Source of the DNA: Anaerolineae bacterium
GTDB taxonomy: Bacteria; Chloroflexota; Anaerolineae; UBA4142; SHND01
Reading direction: 5' to 3'
DNA: 34,749 nt
Assembly: GCA_021463195.1 (NCBI GenBank)
Contig: JAJTXZ010000051.1
Coordinates: 1 to 34,749 of the forward strand
Position numbers and translations under genes: made by a program. The first letter of the stretch is position 1; each line of letters opens with the position of its first letter. The notes under the pieces are model-generated. The model ran no database searches and was not told where the DNA came from. It saw nothing but the letters and a program-made list of their open reading frames with translations. Shown piece after piece: positions 15,210 to 24,602 of the stretch.

Positions 15210-18200
15210 ATGTCACGAAGCATGGTCACACTCGATGCTAATGAAGCTGCCGCGTATATTGCGCATCATGTATCCGAAGTCATCGCGATTTATCCGATTA
15301 CCCCGTCGTCGGCGATGGGTGAATGGGCGGACCAATGGTCTGCCGAAAACAAGAAAAATATTTGGGACACCACGCCGCTCGTCGTCGAAATGCAAAGCGA
15401 AGGCGGCGCGGCGGGCGCCGTGCATGGCGCGCTGCAAACCGGTTCGCTGACCACGACATTTACCGCGAGTCAAGGCCTGCTCTTGATGCTGCCCAATATG
15501 TATAAAATCGCGGGCGAGCTCACGCCAACCGTGTTTCACATTGCCGCGCGCGCGTTGGCGGCGCAAGCGCTTTCAATTTTTGGCGACCATCAAGATGTGA
15601 TGGCGGCGCGCGCGACGGGCTGGGCGCTGCTCTGTTCCAACAGCGTGCAAGAAACGATGGACCTCGCGCTCATCGCGCACGCGGCGACCTTAAAAGCGCG
15701 CGTGCCGATTTTGCATTTCTTTGACGGTTTTCGCACCTCGTCCGAAGTGATGAAAATCGAACAGCTCGACGCGGACGACATGCGTCACATGATTGACGAC
15801 GAATGCGTGCGCGCGCATCGCGCGCGCGCGTTATCGCCCGATAATCCGTTCATGCGCGGCGCGGCGCAAAATCCCGATGTTTATTTTCAAGCGCGCGAAA
15901 CGGTGAACCCATTTTACGCGCGGTTGCCGCAAATTATTCAAGACACGATGGACCAATTCGCCGCGCGCGTCGGACGCCAATATCATTTGTTTGATTATGT
16001 CGGCGCGCCCGACGCGGAACGCGTAATCGTGATTATGGGGTCAGGCGCCGAAGTCGCGCAAGAAACGGTGGAATATCTGAACGCGCGCGGCGAAAAAGTC
16101 GGCGTATTAAAAACGCATCTCTTTCGTCCATTCAGCGTTTCGCATTTTCTAAAAGCGTTGCCCGTTAGCGTGAAACGGCTCGCGGTGTTGGACCGCACCA
16201 AAGAACCGGGCAGCGCGGGCGAACCGTTGTATCAAGATGTTGTGACCGCGTTAATGGAAAGCGCGGATGGCACGCGCCCGCTGCCGCGCGTGATTGGCGG
16301 TCGTTACGGTTTGGCGTCCAAAGAATTTACGCCCGCGATGGTCAAAGGCATTTTTGACGAATTAAACAAACCGAATTCCAAAAATCATTTCACTATCGGC
16401 ATCCACGATGATGTATCGCATACCTCGCTCGACTTTGATCCGAACTTTTCGACGGAAGACCCCGCGACGACGCGCGCGATTTTTTACGGCCTCGGCGCGG
16501 ACGGCACGGTGGGCGCCAACAAAAATTCCATCAAAATCATCGGCGACGAAACCGCGTTGTACGCGCAAGGTTATTTTGTGTACGATTCCAAAAAATCGGG
16601 TTCGACCACGACGTCGCATTTGCGCTTTGGCCCCAAACCGATTCATTCATCCTATCTGATTCGTTCCGCGAATTTTGTCGCGTGTCACCAGTTCAATTTT
16701 CTCGAACGCTTTGAAATGCTGCATGTCGCGGAACCGGGCGCGACCTTTTTGCTCAATAGTCCATTCGGACCGGACCAAGTGTGGGAACGTTTGCCACGCA
16801 GCGCGCAGCAAACGATTTTAGCCAAACAACTCAAATTTTATGTGATTGACGCGTACAAGGTCGCGCGCGAGACGGGGATGGGCGGGCGCATCAATACGGT
16901 GATGCAAACCTGTTTTTTTGCCATCAGCGGCGTCTTGCCGCGCGCCGAAGCGTTGGCGGCGATTAAACATTCGATTGAAAAAACATACGGCAAGCGCGGT
17001 AAAGTCGTCGTCGAGAAAAATTTCGCGGCGGTGGACGCGACGCTGGCGCAGTTGTACGAGGTCGCGCTGCCGACGCGCGTGACCAGCGCGTTCGATTTGC
17101 GGCCGCCGGTCGCGGCGGGCGCGCCCGCGTTCGTTCAAAATGTGACCGCCGAAATTATCGCGGGGCGCGGCGATATGTTGCCCGTGAGCGCGCTGCCGGT
17201 GGATGGCACGTATCCGAGCGGCACCGCGCAATGGGAAAAACGCAATATCGCGCTCGAAATTCCGGTCTGGGACGAAAAAATTTGCATTCAATGCGGCAAA
17301 TGCGTTTTCGTTTGTCCGCACGCGGTCATTCGCGCCAAAGTTTATGACCCCAAACAGTTGGAAGGCGCGCCCGCCGCTTTTAAGCATGTCCCCGCGCGTT
17401 GGAAAGAATTTGAAGGTTTACAATACACGCTTCAGGTGTCGCCCGAAGATTGCACGGGCTGCACTTTGTGCGTCGAAGTATGTCCCGTCAAGAACAAGAG
17501 CGAGACGCGTTTGAAAGCGCTTAATATGAAGCCGCAGCCGCCGCTGCGCGAACAAGAAAACGCGAATTGGGATTTCTTTATGCAGCTGCCCGAGATGGAC
17601 CGCGCGCAGGTGAATACGCATCTCGTCAAAGACCATCAACTCTTGCAGCCGCTGTTTGAATTTTCTGGCGCGTGCTCGGGCTGCGGCGAAACGCCGTATT
17701 TGAAACTCATCACGCAGTTGTTTGGCGATCGCGCGTATGTGGCGAACGCGACGGGCTGCTCTTCGATTTACGGCGGCAACTTGCCGACAACGCCGTGGAC
17801 GTATAACGCGGAAGGGCGCGGACCCGCGTGGTCCAATTCATTATTCGAAGATAACGCGGAATTCGGTCTCGGTTTTCGACTCACGCTCGACAAGCGCCTC
17901 GAATTCGCGCGCGAACTTTTGCCGCAATTCGCATCCATCGTTGGCGCGACCTTGGTGGACGGCTTGATGAACGCAGCGCAAACTAACGAGGCGGAGCTTC
18001 TCCAACAGCGCGGGCGCGCGCAAGCGCTCAAGGAAAAACTGGACGCGTTCATCGCTCAAGCGCCCAACGATCCGCTAAGCGAACGCGCGCGGCATCTCTT
18101 GTCCATCGCCGATATCTTTGTCAAAAAATCGGTGTGGATTGTCGGCGGCGACGGTTGGGCGTACGATATTGGGTACGGCGGCCTCGATCATGTGTTGGCA

Positions 18201-18791
18201 TCGGGACGCAATGTGAATGTGATTGTATTGGACACCGAAGTCTATTCCAATACCGGCGGACAAATGTCCAAAGCCACGCCGCGCGGCGCGGTCGCCAAAT
18301 TCGCGGCGGGCGGCAAACCGACGGCGAAAAAAGATTTGGCAATGTTGGCGATGACGTACGGCTCGATTTACGTCGCGCGCGTGGCAATGGGCGCGAGCGA
18401 CGCGCAAACGGTCAAAGCGATTCTCGAAGCGGAAGCGTATGACGGGCCATCGCTCATCATTGCCTATTCACACTGCATCGCGCACGGCTATGATTTGGCG
18501 CACGGTCTCGACCAACAAAAAGCCGCCGTCGCGTCGGGTTATTGGCCCCTCTTTCGCTACGACCCGCGTCTGGCGGACCAGGAAAAAAATCCGTTGCAGT
18601 TGGATTCCAAAGCGCCATCGCTGCCGTTGGAAGATTATGTGTACAATGAAACGCGCTATACGATGTTGAAACAGAGCAATGAACTCGCGGCGGAAAAATT
18701 ACTCGCGCTCGGCAAACAGGATGTGGCAAAACGTTGGGCATTGTACGAACAGCTGGCATACGCGAATGGAAAGGATATAGGTAAAAAGTAA
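15210..18791 (+). CDS. nifJ: Pyruvate:ferredoxin (flavodoxin) oxidoreductase
   Basis: Single-chain homodimer-type PFOR, 1193 residues, the normal length. It oxidatively decarboxylates pyruvate with CoA to acetyl-CoA and CO2 and reduces ferredoxin or flavodoxin in the cytosol. Domains in order: the N-terminal pyrimidine-binding fold with YPITPSSAMGEWAD and EGGAAGAVHGAL; the transketolase-C-like domain (GSGAEVAQETVEYL, LKTHLFRPF); the PFOR-specific domain; two 4Fe-4S motifs, CIQCGKCVFVCP near 692-703 and CTGCTLCVEVCP near 748-759; the GACSGCGETPY and NATGCSSIYGG cluster-binding segments; and the thiamine-diphosphate motif GDGWAYDIGYGGLDH near 978 with VYSNTGGQ. GGAGG upstream fixes the ATG at 15210. 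It is followed by a DHOD-like gene, a recurrent pairing in anaerobes. It indicates fermentative or anaerobic pyruvate metabolism. Confidence 0.97.
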   Translation: MSRSMVTLDANEAAAYIAHHVSEVIAIYPITPSSAMGEWADQWSAENKKNIWDTTPLVVEMQSEGGAAGAVHGALQTGSLTTTFTASQGLLLMLPNMYKIAGELTPTVFHIAARALAAQALSIFGDHQDVMAARATGWALLCSNSVQETMDLALIAHAATLKARVPILHFFDGFRTSSEVMKIEQLDADDMRHMIDDECVRAHRARALSPDNPFMRGAAQNPDVYFQARETVNPFYARLPQIIQDTMDQFAARVGRQYHLFDYVGAPDAERVIVIMGSGAEVAQETVEYLNARGEKVGVLKTHLFRPFSVSHFLKALPVSVKRLAVLDRTKEPGSAGEPLYQDVVTALMESADGTRPLPRVIGGRYGLASKEFTPAMVKGIFDELNKPNSKNHFTIGIHDDVSHTSLDFDPNFSTEDPATTRAIFYGLGADGTVGANKNSIKIIGDETALYAQGYFVYDSKKSGSTTTSHLRFGPKPIHSSYLIRSANFVACHQFNFLERFEMLHVAEPGATFLLNSPFGPDQVWERLPRSAQQTILAKQLKFYVIDAYKVARETGMGGRINTVMQTCFFAISGVLPRAEALAAIKHSIEKTYGKRGKVVVEKNFAAVDATLAQLYEVALPTRVTSAFDLRPPVAAGAPAFVQNVTAEIIAGRGDMLPVSALPVDGTYPSGTAQWEKRNIALEIPVWDEKICIQCGKCVFVCPHAVIRAKVYDPKQLEGAPAAFKHVPARWKEFEGLQYTLQVSPEDCTGCTLCVEVCPVKNKSETRLKALNMKPQPPLREQENANWDFFMQLPEMDRAQVNTHLVKDHQLLQPLFEFSGACSGCGETPYLKLITQLFGDRAYVANATGCSSIYGGNLPTTPWTYNAEGRGPAWSNSLFEDNAEFGLGFRLTLDKRLEFARELLPQFASIVGATLVDGLMNAAQTNEAELLQQRGRAQALKEKLDAFIAQAPNDPLSERARHLLSIADIFVKKSVWIVGGDGWAYDIGYGGLDHVLASGRNVNVIVLDTEVYSNTGGQMSKATPRGAVAKFAAGGKPTAKKDLAMLAMTYGSIYVARVAMGASDAQTVKAILEAEAYDGPSLIIAYSHCIAHGYDLAHGLDQQKAAVASGYWPLFRYDPRLADQEKNPLQLDSKAPSLPLEDYVYNETRYTMLKQSNELAAEKLLALGKQDVAKRWALYEQLAYANGKDIGKK

Positions 18792-18845
18792 AAAGCCCGC
18801 GCTAAAAGCGTTCGGAATACAAAGGGCTTTTAGCTTGCGGCTTTT
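18791..18845 (+). other. Long stem-loop between nifJ and the DHOD-like gene
   Basis: Just after the nifJ stop, AAAAGCC (18791-18797) pairs with GGCTTTT (18839-18845), and GCTAAAAGC (18801-18809) pairs with GCTTTTAGC (18826-18834). A small internal loop separates the two stems and a 16-nt loop closes them. The total of 16 pairs is well above chance. It could be an attenuating or mRNA-stabilising hairpin, or a processed site, between the two genes. The DHOD-like start codon follows 20 nt later. Confidence 0.6.
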
Positions 18846-18865
18846 AACTTGGAACTTTTCTAGCC

Positions 18866-19879
18866 ATGCTTGACCTAACAACGACGTATCTGGGGCTTGC
18901 CCTCAAAAATCCACTGGTGCCTTCGTCGTCGCCGTTGACACAAAAAGTGGACAATATCAAACGCATGGAAGACGCGGGCGCGGCGGCGGTCGTGCTGCAT
19001 TCGCTGTTTGAAGAACAAATCGCGCGCGAGAGTCACGCGCTCGACCATTATCTCAATTACGGCAGCGAAAGTTTCGTTGAAGCCATTTCGTATTTTCCCG
19101 AAATGCTTGGCTATAATCGCGGCGCGGAAGGTTATCTCGAACATCTCGTCAAAGTCAAGCAAGCGGTGAGCATCCCCATCATCGGCTCATTGAACGGGTT
19201 CTCTACCGGCGGCTGGATTGAATACGCGCGCGAAATTCAACAAGCGGGCGCGGACGCGTTAGAGCTGAATGTGTATTACGTTGCCGCTGACCCCACGCAA
19301 TCCAGCCAAGAGCTCGAGCAGATGTATCTTGATTTGGTGCGCGAAGTGGTAAAGAGCGTGACGATTCCGGTCGCCGTCAAACTGCCGCACTTTTTTACCG
19401 CGTTCGCGAATATGGCGCAGCGCATCGCTTGGGCGGGCGCGGACGGTCTAGTTTTATTCAATCGCTTTTATCAACCCGATTTCGATTTGGAAGCGCTCCA
19501 AGTCGTGCCATCGCTCACGCTGTCGCATTCCAATGAATTACGTTTGCGCTTGCAGTGGGTGGCGATGGTGTACGGACGCATCGAAACCGACCTCGCGGTC
19601 ACGGGCGGCGTGCATACCGCCGAAGATGTTTTGAAATGCATGATGGCGGGCGCGAACGTCGCGATGATGACTTCGGCGCTGCTGGAACGCGGCATCAATT
19701 ATTTGAGCGCGCTGCGCGCCAGTCTGGAATTATGGATGCAAGACCACGAATACGATTCGATTCAACAGATGCGCGGCAGCATGAGTTACAAAAATGTCGC
19801 GCAGCCCGCGGCGTACGAGCGCGCTAATTACATGCGCGTCTTGCAAGCGTACGAGCCGCGTTGGGAACGCCGGCCTTGA
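18866..19879 (+). CDS. Dihydroorotate dehydrogenase-like flavoprotein
   Basis: A 337-residue TIM-barrel FMN protein of the DHOD-like group. It starts [23 protein letters not shown], as in class 1 DHODs, and has [11 protein letters not shown] near 109 where the FMN/orotate site lies, [19 protein letters not shown] with the conserved lysine, and [29 protein letters not shown] for the FMN phosphate. Several residues around the active site differ from true PyrD, and the group is often found next to nifJ/por genes, so a role other than pyrimidine synthesis is likely. It follows nifJ by 74 bp with a stem-loop in between and is closed by an intrinsic terminator. Its natural substrate and electron acceptor are unknown. 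Confidence 0.8.
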   Translation: MLDLTTTYLGLALKNPLVPSSSPLTQKVDNIKRMEDAGAAAVVLHSLFEEQIARESHALDHYLNYGSESFVEAISYFPEMLGYNRGAEGYLEHLVKVKQAVSIPIIGSLNGFSTGGWIEYAREIQQAGADALELNVYYVAADPTQSSQELEQMYLDLVREVVKSVTIPVAVKLPHFFTAFANMAQRIAWAGADGLVLFNRFYQPDFDLEALQVVPSLTLSHSNELRLRLQWVAMVYGRIETDLAVTGGVHTAEDVLKCMMAGANVAMMTSALLERGINYLSALRASLELWMQDHEYDSIQQMRGSMSYKNVAQPAAYERANYMRVLQAYEPRWERRP

Positions 19880-19904
19880 CTTGCAAGCCAAGCGAAAGAC
19901 CACA

Positions 19905-19933
19905 AACCGCGCAGCGAACTGCGCGGTTTTTTT
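19905..19933 (+). terminator. Intrinsic terminator after the DHOD-like gene
   Basis: Perfect 10-bp stem AACCGCGCAG (19905-19914) and CTGCGCGGTT (19919-19928) with a CGAA tetraloop and seven T residues (19927-19933). It lies 25 nt past the stop codon. Confidence 0.92.
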
Positions 19934-19967
19934 ATTTCATAAATTGACAGCTTGCAATGCCCCGGCA

Positions 19968-19993
19968 AACGTATGGCAAATTTGAAATTTGTC
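19968..19993 (+). repeat. Short palindromic repeat, family III copy 1
   Basis: AACGTATGGCAAATTTG at 19968-19984 continues into AAATTTGTC. Its core GGCAAATTTGAAATTTGTC is palindromic apart from one wobble. The second copy, 150 bp downstream, differs at few positions. Confidence 0.7.
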
Positions 19994-20117
19994 GCGCGTT
20001 TAGCGGAGGGATTGAACTATTGCGCGTGAATTATTCAGCGCGCGCGCGTTTGAACGAATGCCTTGATTCATGTATTATTTACTCACGTTACGCATATGCG
20101 CTAAAAAATAGCGCGCG

Positions 20118-20147
20118 AACGTACGGCAAATTTCAAATTTGCCCTAC
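20118..20147 (+). repeat. Short palindromic repeat, family III copy 2
   Basis: AACGTACGGCAAATTTC continues into AAATTTGCCCTAC. GGCAAATTT and AAATTTGCC are perfect arms, with GTA/TAC ends further out. It is in the same orientation as the copy at 19968. Confidence 0.7.
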
Positions 20148-20289
20148 CACTGCGTAACATCAGTTATTTATTTTGAAACTATTTCTTTGCGCCAGCGCTT
20201 TTTTCAGCCGGAGCCGATGTGAATAATCACCACAGCAAATTTCATTCGATGGGTTCCGACAAAGGTTAGAATGTCAAGGAGAGATTGAA

Positions 20290-21306
20290 ATGCAATTAGG
20301 AATGATTGGCTTGGGACGCATGGGATCAAACATGACGCGGCGTTTGTTGCGCGGCGGACATGAATGCGTGGTGTACGACCGCGACTCCGCCGCCGTTCAA
20401 GCGTTGGCGGACGAAGGCGCGCTGGGCGCGACCACGCTGGATGAATTCATTGACAAATTGCGCACGCCCAAAGTGGTTTGGATGATGCTGCCCGCCGCCG
20501 TTGTAGATTCCACCTTGCAAGCGTTGAGCGCGCGTTTGAACGCGGGCGATATTGTTATTGACGGCGGCAACTCGTACTATATTGACGATATACGCCGCGC
20601 GCAAACATTGGCGGCAAAGGGAATTTATTATCTGGATGTCGGCACGAGCGGCGGCGTATGGGGCTTGGAACGCGGCTATTGCATGATGATTGGCGGACCA
20701 GCGGACGCGGCGCAATATCTTGACTCGCTTTTCAAAACGCTCGCGCCCGGTCGCGGCCAGCTTGAACGCACGCCGGGGCGCGATAAACTGGGCGGCACAG
20801 CGGAAGAAGGTTACTTGCATGTCGGGCCGAACGGCGCGGGACACTTTGTCAAAATGACGCACAATGGCATCGAATACGGCATCATGGCGTCGTACGCCGA
20901 AGGGCTGAATATTCTCAAAAATGCCGCCATCGGCAAAACGGGCCAAACGACGAGCGCGGAAATAACGCCCTTGCGCCATCCCGAAGATTATCAATTCGAA
21001 TTAAATCTCGCCGACATTGCCGAAGTATGGCGGCGCGGCAGCGTCATCGCGTCATGGCTGCTCGATCTCACGGCGATCGCGCTGACCCAAGACGCGGAAC
21101 TGAACGAATTCGCGGGGCGCGTCTCGGATTCGGGCGAAGGACGCTGGACAATTCGCGCGGCGATTGACGAAGGCGTGCCGACGCCGGTCCTGACGACGGC
21201 ATTGTACGAAAGATTTTCGTCGCGCGGCGACGCGGATTTCGCGGACCGGCTCCTTTCCGCGATGCGTTTTCAATTTGGCGGACATCACGAATTGCCAAGC
21301 AAATAA
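20290..21306 (+). CDS. gnd: 6-phosphogluconate dehydrogenase, decarboxylating, short (YqeC/GndA) type
   Basis: Oxidatively decarboxylates 6-phosphogluconate to ribulose 5-phosphate. At 338 residues it is the short form, lacking the extra C-terminal domain of the 470-residue enzyme. The nucleotide-binding GLGRMGSNM is at 7-15, DGGNSYY at 91-97, the substrate motif [19 protein letters not shown] at 118-136, and the catalytic [21 protein letters not shown] segment at 177-197 with Lys188 and Asn192. Asp30 at the end of the second beta-strand, where NADP-specific enzymes have a basic or neutral residue, suggests NAD preference, as reported for short-form relatives. AAGGAGA before the ATG supports the start. 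It is the first gene of the pentose-phosphate cluster; 74 bp separate it from pgi. Confidence 0.95.
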   Translation: MQLGMIGLGRMGSNMTRRLLRGGHECVVYDRDSAAVQALADEGALGATTLDEFIDKLRTPKVVWMMLPAAVVDSTLQALSARLNAGDIVIDGGNSYYIDDIRRAQTLAAKGIYYLDVGTSGGVWGLERGYCMMIGGPADAAQYLDSLFKTLAPGRGQLERTPGRDKLGGTAEEGYLHVGPNGAGHFVKMTHNGIEYGIMASYAEGLNILKNAAIGKTGQTTSAEITPLRHPEDYQFELNLADIAEVWRRGSVIASWLLDLTAIALTQDAELNEFAGRVSDSGEGRWTIRAAIDEGVPTPVLTTALYERFSSRGDADFADRLLSAMRFQFGGHHELPSK

Positions 21307-21380
21307 TTTTTCACGCCGCGCCTAAAACGAACGCGCGCTCAAACAAACGCGCGGCGTCCTATACGCGGTGCATCTTTCAA

Positions 21381-23036
21381 ATGACTGAATCAACTCTTGT
21401 TCAAACCTCTGCCTGGCGCGCGCTCGTCGCGCATTATCAAGCTAACCGCGCGATTCACCTGCGCGATTTATTCGCGCAAGACGCGATGCGCGGCAAACAG
21501 CTGACTGCCCAAGCGGCAGGATTGTATCTCGATTATTCCAAACAGCGCGTCACGGCTGAAACGCTGCGCCTGCTTGCGCAGCTCGCGCGCGAGCGCGGTT
21601 TGCGCGCCAAAATCGACGCGATGTTTCGCGGCGACAAAATCAATGCGACCGAAAATCGCGCGGTTTTGCACATCGCGCTGCGCGCGCCGCGCGCTGAAAA
21701 AATATTTGTGGACGGCGTGAATGTCGTCGCCCAAGTCCACGCCGTATTGGACAAAATGGCGGCTTTTGCGGAACGCGTGCGCGACGGCGAATGGACAGGT
21801 TACACGGGCAAACGCATTCGCAACGTTCTCAACATCGGCATCGGCGGCAGCGACCTCGGTCCGGTGATGGCGTACGAAGCGTTAAAATATTACAGCGCGC
21901 GCGACCTGACCTTTCGTTTCATCTCTAATGTGGACGGCGCCGATTTCATCGAGGCAACGCGCGACCTCGCCGCCGATGAAACGCTCTTTATCATTTCATC
22001 CAAAACATTCACCACTCTCGAGACAATGACCAACGCGCGCACCGCGCGCGCTTGGTTCCTCGCGCGCGCGCGCGACGAAAACGCGATCGCGAAACATTTC
22101 GTCGCCGTCTCGACCAATACGGACGCCGTGCGCCAATTCGGCATTGACCCCGCGCACATGTTCGAGTTTTGGGATTGGGTTGGCGGACGTTATTCGATGG
22201 ATTCCGCCATCGGCTTATCCACCATGCTCGCTATCGGGCCCGAAAATTTTCGCGCGCTGCTCGCGGGTTTTCACGCGCTGGACGAACATTTTCGGACCGC
22301 GCCATTCGAACAAAATTTGCCCGTGCTGATGGGCTTGCTCGGCGTTTGGAACAATAATTTTCTCGACGCGCAGACCGTCGCGGTTCTGCCCTACGCGCAA
22401 TATCTCAAACGCTTTCCCGCGTATTTGCAACAGTTGACAATGGAATCGAACGGCAAGCATGTGACACTGGCTGGAGAATCTATCTCGACCTATCAAACTG
22501 GGCCCATTTATTGGGGCGAACCCGGCACGAACGGACAACATTCGTTTTATCAACTGATTCATCAAGGCACCAAACTCATTCCGTGCGATTTCATCGGTTT
22601 CGCCAATCCCCTCGATTCGCTCGGCGACCACCACGATATTTTAATGTCCAATATTTTCGCGCAGGCGGAAGCGTTGGCATTCGGCAAAACGATAGCCCAA
22701 GTCGAGGCGGAAGGCGTCCCCGCTTGGCTCGCGCCGCATCGCGCTTTTATGGGCAATCGCCCGAGCAGCGTCATTCTCGCGGACAAACTCACGCCCACGA
22801 CATTGGGCGCGCTCATTGCGTTGTACGAACATTCTGTCTTTACGCAAGGCGCGCTTTGGGACATTGATTCGTTCGACCAATGGGGCGTCGAGTTGGGCAA
22901 AGTATTGGCGAAAAAAATCATTCCGGAATTGGAAAGCGTCGCCGCGCCCGCGTTGCGACACGACAGCTCCACCAACGCCTTGATTCAACGTTATCGCCAA
23001 ATGCGCGGCCGCGCCGATACCGATTCGGACGAATGA
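21381..23036 (+). CDS. pgi: Glucose-6-phosphate isomerase
   Basis: Interconverts glucose 6-phosphate and fructose 6-phosphate in the cytosol. It has 551 residues, the long form typical of the E. coli/eukaryote type. The SIS-domain motif GIGGSDLGP is near 152-160, the family signature [13 protein letters not shown] near 265-277, ESNGKHV with catalytic residues near 354-360, and the C-terminal signature [14 protein letters not shown] near 500-513. It follows gnd by 74 bp; the gap holds a 9-bp inverted repeat (ACGCCGCGC and GCGCGGCGT). No good ribosome binding site is visible before ATG 21381, but the protein aligns with the family from its start. In this cluster it lets fructose 6-phosphate return to the oxidative pathway. 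Confidence 0.97.
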   Translation: MTESTLVQTSAWRALVAHYQANRAIHLRDLFAQDAMRGKQLTAQAAGLYLDYSKQRVTAETLRLLAQLARERGLRAKIDAMFRGDKINATENRAVLHIALRAPRAEKIFVDGVNVVAQVHAVLDKMAAFAERVRDGEWTGYTGKRIRNVLNIGIGGSDLGPVMAYEALKYYSARDLTFRFISNVDGADFIEATRDLAADETLFIISSKTFTTLETMTNARTARAWFLARARDENAIAKHFVAVSTNTDAVRQFGIDPAHMFEFWDWVGGRYSMDSAIGLSTMLAIGPENFRALLAGFHALDEHFRTAPFEQNLPVLMGLLGVWNNNFLDAQTVAVLPYAQYLKRFPAYLQQLTMESNGKHVTLAGESISTYQTGPIYWGEPGTNGQHSFYQLIHQGTKLIPCDFIGFANPLDSLGDHHDILMSNIFAQAEALAFGKTIAQVEAEGVPAWLAPHRAFMGNRPSSVILADKLTPTTLGALIALYEHSVFTQGALWDIDSFDQWGVELGKVLAKKIIPELESVAAPALRHDSSTNALIQRYRQMRGRADTDSDE

Positions 23037-23083
23037 CAGCTCGTCCGGCGGAATAAAAGGTTTACGCTTTAACAATCCGAAAT

Positions 23084-23818
23084 ATGTCTCAATTACACGT
23101 CTTGGGCGACCATTCAAGTTTTGTCAACGGCGCGGCGGATTTTATCGCGGACGCGGCGGCGCGCGCGCAGGCAGCACGCGGACGATTCACGCTCGCCTTG
23201 TCGGGCGGCAGCACGCCGCAGCCCATCTATGCGCGCCTCGCCGCGGCGGAATATCGCGCGCGGCTGGATTGGTCGCGCACGTATATTTTTTTCGGCGACG
23301 AGCGCTGCGTGCCGCCGGACGACGCGCAAAGCAATTATCGCATGGCGCGCCAAGCGCTGCTCGACCAAGCGCCGCTGCCGCGCGAAAATATTTATCGCCT
23401 GCGCGGCGAAGATGACCCTGCGCGCGCGGCGCTGCAATACGAGCAAACGCTGCAAGCGTTTTTTCGCTGCGCGCCGCCGCCCGCGTTCGATTTGATTTTG
23501 CTGGGCTTGGGCGATAACGGACACACCGCGTCGCTGTTTCCCGGAACCGCCGCGCTGCGCGAACGCGAACGATGGGTCGTGCCGCAATATGTCGAAACGC
23601 TGCGCGCGTGGCGCGTCACCTTTACCGCGCCGCTCATCAATGCCGCGCGCGACATTGCGTTTTTGATTCAAGGCGCGGACAAAGCGCAAATCTTGTGGAA
23701 CGTTTTACGCGGTCCGTACCAGCCCGATGTTTTACCCGCGCAGCTAGTTCAACCGATGCAAGGCGAACTGCATTGGCTCACCGACGCGACGGCGGCGGCG
23801 AAAATCACGACAGCTTGA
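23084..23818 (+). CDS. pgl: 6-phosphogluconolactonase (DevB/SOL type)
   Basis: Hydrolyses 6-phosphogluconolactone, the product of Zwf, to 6-phosphogluconate, the substrate of Gnd. It has 244 residues, the usual length. LSGGSTPQPIY at 39-49, FFGDERCVPPDDAQSNYRMA at 69-88 and LGDNGHTASLFPGT at 142-155 are the three family signatures, shared with glucosamine-6-phosphate deaminases; the DAQSN and DNGHTASLFPG forms favour the lactonase. Starts 47 bp after pgi; no strong Shine-Dalgarno sequence is visible. Co-localised with zwf and gnd, so all three oxidative-branch enzymes are present in the cluster. Confidence 0.95.
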   Translation: MSQLHVLGDHSSFVNGAADFIADAAARAQAARGRFTLALSGGSTPQPIYARLAAAEYRARLDWSRTYIFFGDERCVPPDDAQSNYRMARQALLDQAPLPRENIYRLRGEDDPARAALQYEQTLQAFFRCAPPPAFDLILLGLGDNGHTASLFPGTAALRERERWVVPQYVETLRAWRVTFTAPLINAARDIAFLIQGADKAQILWNVLRGPYQPDVLPAQLVQPMQGELHWLTDATAAAKITTA

Positions 23819-23897
23819 ATCTAGCTTGGACGCGCCTTTGCCGCACACGCGATTTTTTTCGCGTTTTACGGCGTTCAACCGCGTTCGCGTTAAACCA

Positions 23898-24602
23898 ATG
23901 AATTCCGAACCAACTATACTTCAAAATACATACAAACAAGCGGCGGCGCAGCGCGCGGTGGATTTTATCCAATCGGGCATGAAGGTTGGCCTCGGCACCG
24001 GCAGCACCGCGCTTTTCGCGACGCGCCGTCTCGCGGAATTATTGCGCGCGGGCCAAGTGCGCGACCTTGCGGCGTTTGCGACCTCCAAAACGACGGACGC
24101 CATTGCGCGGCAGCTCGGCATTCCGATGTTGTCCGATGATTTGGCGGTGACTTTGGACCTCACGATTGACGGCGCGGACGAAGTGGACCCGCAGTGGAAT
24201 CTCATCAAAGGCGGCGGCGGCGCGTTATTGCGCGAAAAAATCGTGGCGCAAGCGAGCGCGCGCGAAATCATTGTCGTGGATGAAACGAAACTTTCGCCGC
24301 GTCTCGGCACGCGCTTTGCCGTCCCCGTCGAAGTCCTGCCTTTCGGCTGGCGTTCGCAAGCGCGCTTTCTCGAAACACTCGGCGCGACGTACACCATTCG
24401 GCAAAATCCGGACGGCGCGCGGTTCATCACCGATTCGGGCAATCTAATTTTGGATTGTCATTTTGGCCCGCTCGCGGACGCGCGCGCGTTGGCGGACGCG
24501 TTAGCCGCGCGCGCGGGCATTGTCGAACATGGTTTATTCATCGGACTCGTCACCGATTTAATCGTGGCGGGCGCGGATGGTGTACATTGGCAGACGCGAT
24601 GA
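23898..24602 (+). CDS. rpiA: Ribose-5-phosphate isomerase A
   Basis: Interconverts ribulose 5-phosphate (product of Gnd) and ribose 5-phosphate. It has 234 residues. GLGTGSTA at 31-38 binds the phosphate; DGADEVD at 91-97 and KGGGGALLREK at 104-114 contain the catalytic Asp, Glu and Lys. ATG 23898 is chosen because it gives the standard family length and start; an in-frame TTG at 23826 would add 24 residues without similarity. Its stop overlaps the start of the glucosidase gene (ATGA, 24599-24602), which indicates translational coupling. It completes the oxidative branch to ribose 5-phosphate in this cluster. Confidence 0.95.
   Translation: MNSEPTILQNTYKQAAAQRAVDFIQSGMKVGLGTGSTALFATRRLAELLRAGQVRDLAAFATSKTTDAIARQLGIPMLSDDLAVTLDLTIDGADEVDPQWNLIKGGGGALLREKIVAQASAREIIVVDETKLSPRLGTRFAVPVEVLPFGWRSQARFLETLGATYTIRQNPDGARFITDSGNLILDCHFGPLADARALADALAARAGIVEHGLFIGLVTDLIVAGADGVHWQTR

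Larger units (their letters stand above)
19880..20289. other. 410-bp gap between the DHOD-like gene and gnd
   Basis: Contains the terminator of the upstream gene, then AT-richer sequence than its surroundings with two copies of a palindromic repeat (19968-19993 and 20118-20147) and a CGCATATGCG palindrome near 20090. The last 70 bases lead into gnd, with AAGGAGA about seven bases before its ATG. No gene is supported: the 66-codon plus-strand frame spanning both repeats has no family signature. Confidence 0.5.

Noticed and set aside
19957-20157. 66-codon plus-strand frame between the DHOD-like gene and gnd
   Set aside because: It spans both palindromic repeats and resembles no protein; its start lacks a ribosome binding site.
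24455-24598. N-terminal extension of the GH63 glucosidase
   Set aside because: It lies entirely inside rpiA in another frame and is Arg/Gly-rich without similarity; the ATGA overlap start at 24599 is better.
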